From [Actinomadura] parvosata subsp. kistnae (GTDB lineage Bacteria; Actinomycetota; Actinomycetes; Streptosporangiales; Streptosporangiaceae), in assembly GCF_900323885.1 (NCBI RefSeq), contig NZ_OOHJ01000022.1:434001-498000 (forward strand): DNA of 64,000 bases. Reading direction: 5' to 3'. Both the position numbers and the translations under genes were made by a program. This document shows positions 59,762 to 64,000 of the stretch, piece after piece (the first letter of the stretch is position 1; each line of letters opens with the position of its first letter). The notes beneath the pieces were generated by a model, which saw only the letters and a program-made list of their open reading frames with translations, did no database searches and was not told the DNA's origin.

Positions 59762-60808
59762 ATGTCGTACGCCGGCACCGGGCAACAGGACCGCGACGGG
59801 CAGGCATCCTCCCCCGCGGAGCACGTCCATCGGCTGCTGAGCGGCTTCTGGCACTCGCAGATCATCTTCGTCCTGGCCCGCCTGCGCGTGGCCGACGAGC
59901 TGGCCGCCGGTCCCCGCTCCGCGCACGACGTGGCGGCGGCCGTCGGCGCGGACCCCGGCGCGCTGCTGCGCGTGCTGCGAGCCGCCGCCACGCTCGGCCT
60001 GATGGCGGAGACGGAGCCCGACCACTACCGGATGACGGAGGCGGGCGCGTGCCTGCGCTCCGACTCCCCGACCGCGATCCGCGAGCTGGCCGTCGCCTAC
60101 GGCTCCCCCACGGTGTGGCGGCTGGTCGGGGACTTCGAGCACGCGGTCAGGACGGGCGGGCCGGTCGCGCCCGCGCTGCTCGGCCACTCGTTCTGGGAGC
60201 ATCTGGCCACCCACCCGGAGGAGGCCGAGCATTTCGCGCTGGGCATGGGCGAGCAGTCGGCGCAGGTCGCCGCGGACGTGGCGGCGGCCGTGGACCCCTC
60301 GGCGTACGAGCGGCTGGTGGACGTGGGCGGCGCGTACGGCGTGCTGCTCCTCGCCCTGCTGGACAAGGCCCCGTCGGCGACCGGGGTGCTGCTCGACCGG
60401 CCGCCGGTGATCGAGGCGGCCCGGCGGCGGCTGGAAGGCTCGCCGCTGGCCGACCGGATCGATCTGGTGGGCGGCGACTTCCTGGAAGAGGTGCCGAAGG
60501 GCGACCTGTACCTGCTGAAGTGGATCCTGCACGACTGGGACGACGAGGACGCGGTGCGCATCCTGGCCGCCTGCCGCCGCTCGGCCGCCCCCGGCGCGCG
60601 GCTGCTGCTGGTGGAGATGCTGCTGCCGGAGCCGTGGGCGCCCTCGCACGTGCACCTGTCGGACCTGGCGATGCTCGTGCTGCTCGGCGGCAGGGAGCGG
60701 TCGCGGTCACAGTACGCGGAGCTGCTGCGGGCGGGCGGCTGGGAGCCGGAGGAGGTCACCCCCACCTCGGGCCGGTACAGCATTCTGCAGGCGGTGACCA
60801 GGCCCTGA
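59762..60808 (+). CDS. Family 2 (acetylserotonin/hydroxyindole-type) O-methyltransferase
   Basis: This 348-residue methyltransferase has an N-terminal dimerisation winged helix (about 20-100) and a C-terminal SAM domain. It shows VDVGGAYGVLLLALL (motif I), DRPPVIEAARR, GGDFLEEVPKGDLYLLKWIL and HDWDDEDAVRIL, whose His is the usual catalytic base. Such enzymes methylate hydroxyl groups of polyketide or aromatic natural products. It is divergent from the SARP gene, with TTGACA at 59694 in the shared promoter. ATG lies 13 bp after CATAGTG, so the transcript leader is short. Confidence 0.85.
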   Translation: MSYAGTGQQDRDGQASSPAEHVHRLLSGFWHSQIIFVLARLRVADELAAGPRSAHDVAAAVGADPGALLRVLRAAATLGLMAETEPDHYRMTEAGACLRSDSPTAIRELAVAYGSPTVWRLVGDFEHAVRTGGPVAPALLGHSFWEHLATHPEEAEHFALGMGEQSAQVAADVAAAVDPSAYERLVDVGGAYGVLLLALLDKAPSATGVLLDRPPVIEAARRRLEGSPLADRIDLVGGDFLEEVPKGDLYLLKWILHDWDDEDAVRILAACRRSAAPGARLLLVEMLLPEPWAPSHVHLSDLAMLVLLGGRERSRSQYAELLRAGGWEPEEVTPTSGRYSILQAVTRP

Positions 60809-60878
60809 GACGCGGCGGCGACCGGCAGGACGTAGGGTCCATTCCAGCGACCCGTTCCCCTGCGAGATGGAAGCCCGC

Positions 60879-61349
60879 ATGACCGTCACACCCGAGCAGT
60901 TGCGTGCCCTCGCGACCCGCGCCGAGGCGCTCACGGCCGAGGTCTGGGCACTGTGCGGCGGCACGCCCGGCGACCCGGCCGCGCCCGATCCCCTCGTGGA
61001 CGCGCGCCAGGCGGCGGGCTGGCTGGCCAGGGCCGCGGAAGATCTGCAACGCTCGGCGGCGGAGCTGGCCCGGCTGCAGGTCCAGCCGTGCGGCCTGCCG
61101 TGGGCCGTGTGCCCGGAGCACGGCAACACGCTCACCTCGCGGGCGGGCGTCTCCGAGTGCCGCGTCTGCCACCGCACGTGGAGCTACGACCGGCCGGGCC
61201 GGCCGTGCCCGGAGCCGGCCACGTGGAAGGTGATCGACCGGGCGGGCACGGTGACGAGGATGTGCGACGGGCACGTGCTCGGTGCGCGCGCCGCCGCCCA
61301 GGACGCCACGTTCGTCCGCATCGACGAGGTCGCCGGCCAGTCCCAGTAA
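60879..61349 (+). CDS. Cys-rich small protein of unknown function
   Basis: This protein of about 156 residues has a helical N-terminus (residues 1-70) followed by a region with CPEHGN, CRVCHRTW, a further C-P and a final CDGH. It is a possible zinc-binding fold. I do not recognise the family. ATG 60879 has GGAAG about 7 nt upstream; ATG 60867 is an alternative. It sits between the O-methyltransferase and a MarR regulator and may be co-transcribed with the former. Confidence 0.65.
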   Translation: MTVTPEQLRALATRAEALTAEVWALCGGTPGDPAAPDPLVDARQAAGWLARAAEDLQRSAAELARLQVQPCGLPWAVCPEHGNTLTSRAGVSECRVCHRTWSYDRPGRPCPEPATWKVIDRAGTVTRMCDGHVLGARAAAQDATFVRIDEVAGQSQ

Positions 61350-61391
61350 TCGGGCCCTTCCCGCGCCGGGAGCTTCGGCGTACAGTACGTA

Positions 61392-61403
61392 AAGTACGTA
61401 CTT
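61392..61403. promoter_or_regulatory. Perfect palindrome in front of the MarR/P450 unit
   Basis: AAGTACGTACTT, extended on the left by AGTACGTA, lies 26 bp before the MarR start and is a strong candidate operator for that regulator. Confidence 0.65.
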
Positions 61404-61428
61404 GACGATCGTTGCGGAGTTTACGACC

Positions 61429-61890
61429 GTGCAGCCTGCGGAGAGCGAGTTCGTCGACCGGATGGGCCTGGTCATGGAGCGCCTGGGCGCCACGCGCAGC
61501 ATGGGCCGCCTGTGGGCGTGGCTGATGATCTGCGACCCGCCCGACCCCTCGCTCACCGACCTGGCGGCGGAGCTCAGCCTCAGCAAGACCGCCGTCAGCA
61601 CGGTCGCCAGGCAACTGGAGGCGGGGGGCATCATCGAGCGCGTCCCGACGGCCGGCCGCGAGCACCGCTACCGGGCGGTCGGCGGCGGGTGGGCGCAGGT
61701 CCTGCGGGTCCAGCTGGAGCTGGTCAAGCAGAGCCTGGAGACGCTGGAGTACGGGCTGTCGATCCTCGACGAGGGCCGGGCCGCCCAGCGGGTCCGGCTG
61801 GAGGAGACCCGCGACTTCTTCGCCTTCACCGTGCAGGACGGCGACGGGATGCTCCAGCGCTGGCAGGAGTACCGCGACCGATCTTCCTGA
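61429..61890 (+). CDS. MarR/GbsR-type regulator
   Basis: This 153-residue winged-helix regulator of the GbsR branch carries the HTH LTDLAAELSLSKTAVSTVARQLEAGGIIERV and a wing AGREHRYRAVG. A C-terminal helix follows (LEEGR/EETRDFFAFTV-like). GTG at 61429 with GGAG upstream is preferred; a TTG at 61402 is also in frame but lies inside the operator. The P450 gene starts 38 bp after its stop, so the two probably form one autoregulated unit. Confidence 0.82.
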   Translation: MQPAESEFVDRMGLVMERLGATRSMGRLWAWLMICDPPDPSLTDLAAELSLSKTAVSTVARQLEAGGIIERVPTAGREHRYRAVGGGWAQVLRVQLELVKQSLETLEYGLSILDEGRAAQRVRLEETRDFFAFTVQDGDGMLQRWQEYRDRSS

Positions 61891-61928
61891 GTACGTCTCC
61901 ATCGAGGGATCGACAACAAGGAGAGGCG

Positions 61929-63134
61929 ATGGCCGACATCGTCGAACGGTACGACATCCCCGTACAACACTTCTGGCTGCACGGGCCCCGATCGGGCCCG
62001 GCGGTGGAGTTCGCGGCCGACGCCGGAATGTGGAACGTCTACGGTTACCCGGAGCTGCACGAGGTGCTGGGCGACCCGGCGACGTTCTCCTCCGACACCA
62101 TGCGGGTGGTCCCCCAGGCCATGCTGCCGTCCAAGGACGACTTCTCCCTGGACGGCTTCATCACCCAGATCGACCCGCCCGAGCACGGCAAGCTGCGCAA
62201 GCTGGTCAGCAGCGCCTTCACCCGCAAGGTCGTCGCGGATCTCGAGCCCAGGATCGCCGCGCTCACCCATGAGCTGCTGGACGCGGCGCGTGATCGGGAG
62301 CGGTTCGAGCTCGTGGCGGACTTGGCCTACCCGCTGCCGGTCATCGTCATCGCCGAGCTGCTGGGGATCCCGAGCAGTGACCGCGCGCTGTTCAAGCAGT
62401 GGGCCGACGCCCTGTTCCAGCGCGATGCGAAGGTCTCCGTCAGCAGGCCGGAGGAGGAGCGGCAGGCGGAGATGGCGGTGGTGATGAAGCCGTGGAAGGA
62501 GATGACCGCCTACCTGTCCGGCCACGCCGCCGAGCGACGCCGGCAGCCGCGCGCCGACCTGCTCACCAAGCTGGTCGAGGCCGAGGTGGACGGCGAGCGC
62601 CTGCCGGACGGCCAGGTGGTCAACTTCGCGATCGTGCTGCTGATCGCGGGGCACATCACCACGACGATGCTGCTCGGCAACACGGTGCTGTGCCTCGACG
62701 CGCACCCGGAGGAGCAGGACCTGGCGCGGGCCGACCGCTCGTCGATCCCGGCCGTCATCGAGGAGTCGCTGCGGCTGTTCACGCCGTTCGCGGCGCTCGG
62801 CCGGGCCACCACCCGCGAGGTCGAGCTGGGCGGCGTGACGATCCCGGCCGACCAGCTCGTCATGTGCTGGGCGGCCGCGGCGAACCGGGACCCCCGGCAG
62901 TTCCGCGACCCCGAGACGTTCGATCCGCGCCGCGACCCCAACCCGCATCTGGCCTTCGGGCGGGGCATCCACTTCTGCCTGGGCGCCCCGCTGGCCCGGC
63001 TGGAGGGGCGGGTCGCGCTGAACATCCTGCTCGACCGGTTCGAGCGGCTGCGCACGGATCCTGATGATCCGGTGGAGTTCATCCCGACGCCGACGATGAC
63101 GGGCCTGCGGCGGCTCCCGCTCGTCCAGAAGTAA
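61929..63134 (+). CDS. Cytochrome P450 with altered I-helix motif
   Basis: This 401-residue class I bacterial P450 has a heme loop FGRGIHFCLG with C350, ExxR in EESLRLFTPF, and an I-helix motif AGHITT (240-245). The acid/amide that usually precedes the threonine is isoleucine here. That position normally delivers protons to the iron-oxygen intermediate, so activity or mechanism may differ. ATG has AAGGAGAG upstream. It is controlled with the MarR-type gene just upstream and ends in a terminator hairpin. Confidence 0.88.
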   Translation: MADIVERYDIPVQHFWLHGPRSGPAVEFAADAGMWNVYGYPELHEVLGDPATFSSDTMRVVPQAMLPSKDDFSLDGFITQIDPPEHGKLRKLVSSAFTRKVVADLEPRIAALTHELLDAARDRERFELVADLAYPLPVIVIAELLGIPSSDRALFKQWADALFQRDAKVSVSRPEEERQAEMAVVMKPWKEMTAYLSGHAAERRRQPRADLLTKLVEAEVDGERLPDGQVVNFAIVLLIAGHITTTMLLGNTVLCLDAHPEEQDLARADRSSIPAVIEESLRLFTPFAALGRATTREVELGGVTIPADQLVMCWAAAANRDPRQFRDPETFDPRRDPNPHLAFGRGIHFCLGAPLARLEGRVALNILLDRFERLRTDPDDPVEFIPTPTMTGLRRLPLVQK

Positions 63135-63140
63135 GGGCAG

Positions 63141-63168
63141 GGCCTCGGCTCCGCGGGGAGCCGGGGCC
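63141..63168. terminator. Hairpin terminator between convergent P450 and XdhC-like genes
   Basis: GGCCTCGGCTCC pairs with GGAGCCGGGGCC (one G-U) around a GCGG loop, 7 bp after the P450 stop. Confidence 0.7.
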
Positions 63169-63173
63169 CGCCT

Positions 63174-63689
63174 TCAGAAGGTGAAGCCGCCCGGACGGCC
63201 GTTGCGGTCGGCGATCAGGCCCGCCAGCGTGGCGATCGCGATCTCCGCCGGCGTGCGGGAGCCGATGTTGAGGCCGATGGGCCGGTGCACCCGGGCCACC
63301 TCCTCCGGCGGCACCCCCAGCTCCGCCAGCGCCGAGACGTGCGGCGCGGTGTGGCGGGCGCTGCCCATGATCCCCACCCAGCGGACGGGGAACTTGAGCA
63401 CGTCCCGCAGGATCGGCCCGATCTCGTCGCGGTGGTGGTCGGTGAGCACCACGTCGGCCGTGCCGTCCAGGTGGTCGTCCAGGCGGGGCACCCGCAGGAA
63501 CCCCGCCAGGTGCCGCCCGGGGTCGGGCTCGTACAGGACGGTGCGGAAGCCCAGCTCGGCCCCGAACCTCAGCAGGTGATCGGCCACGGGGGAGGCGAAG
63601 ACGGCGACCAGCGTCCGGCCGCCCTCCGCGGCTGGCGCCGCGCTGTGCGCCACCTCACACGCCGGGTCCTCATCGTGAGTGTGAGTCAT
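63174..63689 (-). CDS. XdhC-like Rossmann-domain protein
   Basis: This 171-residue protein corresponds only to the C-terminal domain of XdhC-type molybdenum-cofactor chaperones, with signatures TDHHRDEIGPILRDVL, VGIMGSARH and RPIGLNIGSRTPAEIAIATL. The N-terminal XdhC/CoxI domain is missing, which is common for paralogues encoded away from xanthine-dehydrogenase genes. It would help insert the sulfurated molybdenum cofactor into a hydroxylase; none is nearby. Confidence 0.8.
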   Translation of the reverse strand: MTHTHDEDPACEVAHSAAPAAEGGRTLVAVFASPVADHLLRFGAELGFRTVLYEPDPGRHLAGFLRVPRLDDHLDGTADVVLTDHHRDEIGPILRDVLKFPVRWVGIMGSARHTAPHVSALAELGVPPEEVARVHRPIGLNIGSRTPAEIAIATLAGLIADRNGRPGGFTF

Positions 63690-63735
63690 ACCTCCGTACG
63701 TTACGCGCGGCGCCCGGCGCGAGCAGGCCCGCCGT

Positions 63736-64000
63736 TCACCCGGCGGCGCTCGACTCCCTGACGACGAGCTGGAACGGCGCCACGTACCGGCCGGTGGGGC
63801 GCAGGGGCGCCGCGATGCGGCGGACGACCAGCTCGACCGCCTTGGCCGCCATCCACCGGTGGTCGGGGGCCACCGTGGTCAGGGACGGCACCGCGTACGC
63901 CGCCGGCGGGACGTCGTCGAAGCCGGCCACCCGCACGTCGCCGGGGACGCGCAGCCCGCGATCGGCCAGCCCGCGCAGGAGGCCGAGGGCGACCGTGTCG
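63736..64000 (-). CDS. LacI-family regulator, 5' part outside window
   Basis: The C-terminal 88 residues are visible and the frame is open to the window edge. DTVALGLLRGLADRGLRVPGD followed by VRVAGFDDVPPAAYAVPSLT is the classic end of the LacI/GalR sugar-binding domain, and RYVAPFQLVVRESS is the final strand. The DNA-binding part lies beyond 64000. Confidence 0.8.
   Translation of the reverse strand, partial: DTVALGLLRGLADRGLRVPGDVRVAGFDDVPPAAYAVPSLTTVAPDHRWMAAKAVELVVRRIAAPLRPTGRYVAPFQLVVRESSAAG

Noticed and set aside
1-64000. tRNA, rRNA or intact insertion sequences
   Set aside because: No cloverleaf, rRNA signature, transposase or paired terminal repeats were found by reading both strands.

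Overview
The window is very GC-rich DNA with G/C-ending codons, GTG as well as ATG starts, GTGA/ATGA gene overlaps and many regulator/transporter pairs. This is typical of a filamentous actinobacterium. The giant secreted YD-repeat protein, the SARP and large-ATPase LuxR regulators and the many glycosidases suggest the Streptosporangiaceae (Nonomuraea-like), but that placement is inferred from content. No tRNA, rRNA, CRISPR array, phage or complete insertion sequence was seen.

Layout. 1-3.2 kb: two secreted beta-mannanases (partial GH5, then GH26), followed by an ATPase-gene scar. 3.6-8.3 kb: a small unknown gene, a double GNAT acetyltransferase, then a vanillate-demethylase-type operon (Rieske oxygenase, small Cys protein, FMN/2Fe-2S reductase) and an IclR regulator lying between two minisatellites. 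8.8-15 kb: one 2078-residue secreted YD/RHS protein with an Arg/Ala-rich tail. 15.3-21.1 kb: AraC regulator and a catabolic operon (cupin, MFS, Zn-alcohol dehydrogenase, SDR), then a SnoaL-like/SDR pair. 21.3-25.6 kb: LysR and two TetR regulators, a methyltransferase and a P450. 25.7-34.7 kb: a large LuxR-family ATPase and a glycan cluster (GT2, epimerase, membrane mannosyltransferase-like GT, DUF2064 protein, methyltransferase), in which most genes carry expanded in-frame minisatellites. 35-38.3 kb: a sugar ABC importer. 38.4-49.7 kb: drug exporters, AraC/MarR/TetR regulators, histidine phosphatase, NUDIX, Gfo/Idh oxidoreductase, lipoproteins and two gene fragments. 49.9-53.7 kb: MFS, amino-acid dehydrogenase and a membrane WD40 protein. 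53.8-56.3 kb: the most unusual locus. 56.4-63.7 kb: SARP regulator, O-methyltransferase, MarR/P450 pair and XdhC-like protein. The window ends in a LacI-type regulator.

The best candidate for an undescribed system is at 53804-56322. A 25-codon basic/hydrophobic peptide gene with a good ribosome-binding site is followed by a strong hairpin, a PaaK/F390-synthetase-like AMP-forming ligase, and a polytopic membrane protein with the YD and GLGD motifs of presenilin/signal-peptide-peptidase aspartyl proteases. This order (short precursor, read-through hairpin, activating enzyme, membrane protease) resembles a peptide natural-product or peptide-signal pathway, and I do not recognise it as a known class.

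Two patterns run across the window. At least seven genes are broken by what looks like one missing base, mostly in G/C runs: an SDR, a solute-binding protein, a permease N-terminus, a lipoprotein, a Gfo/Idh oxidoreductase, a dehydrogenase fragment and the membrane protease. Most of these are more likely sequence errors than true pseudogenes. Separately, short tandem repeats of 18-57 bp are abundant inside genes and between them, usually in multiples of three when they lie in coding sequence.
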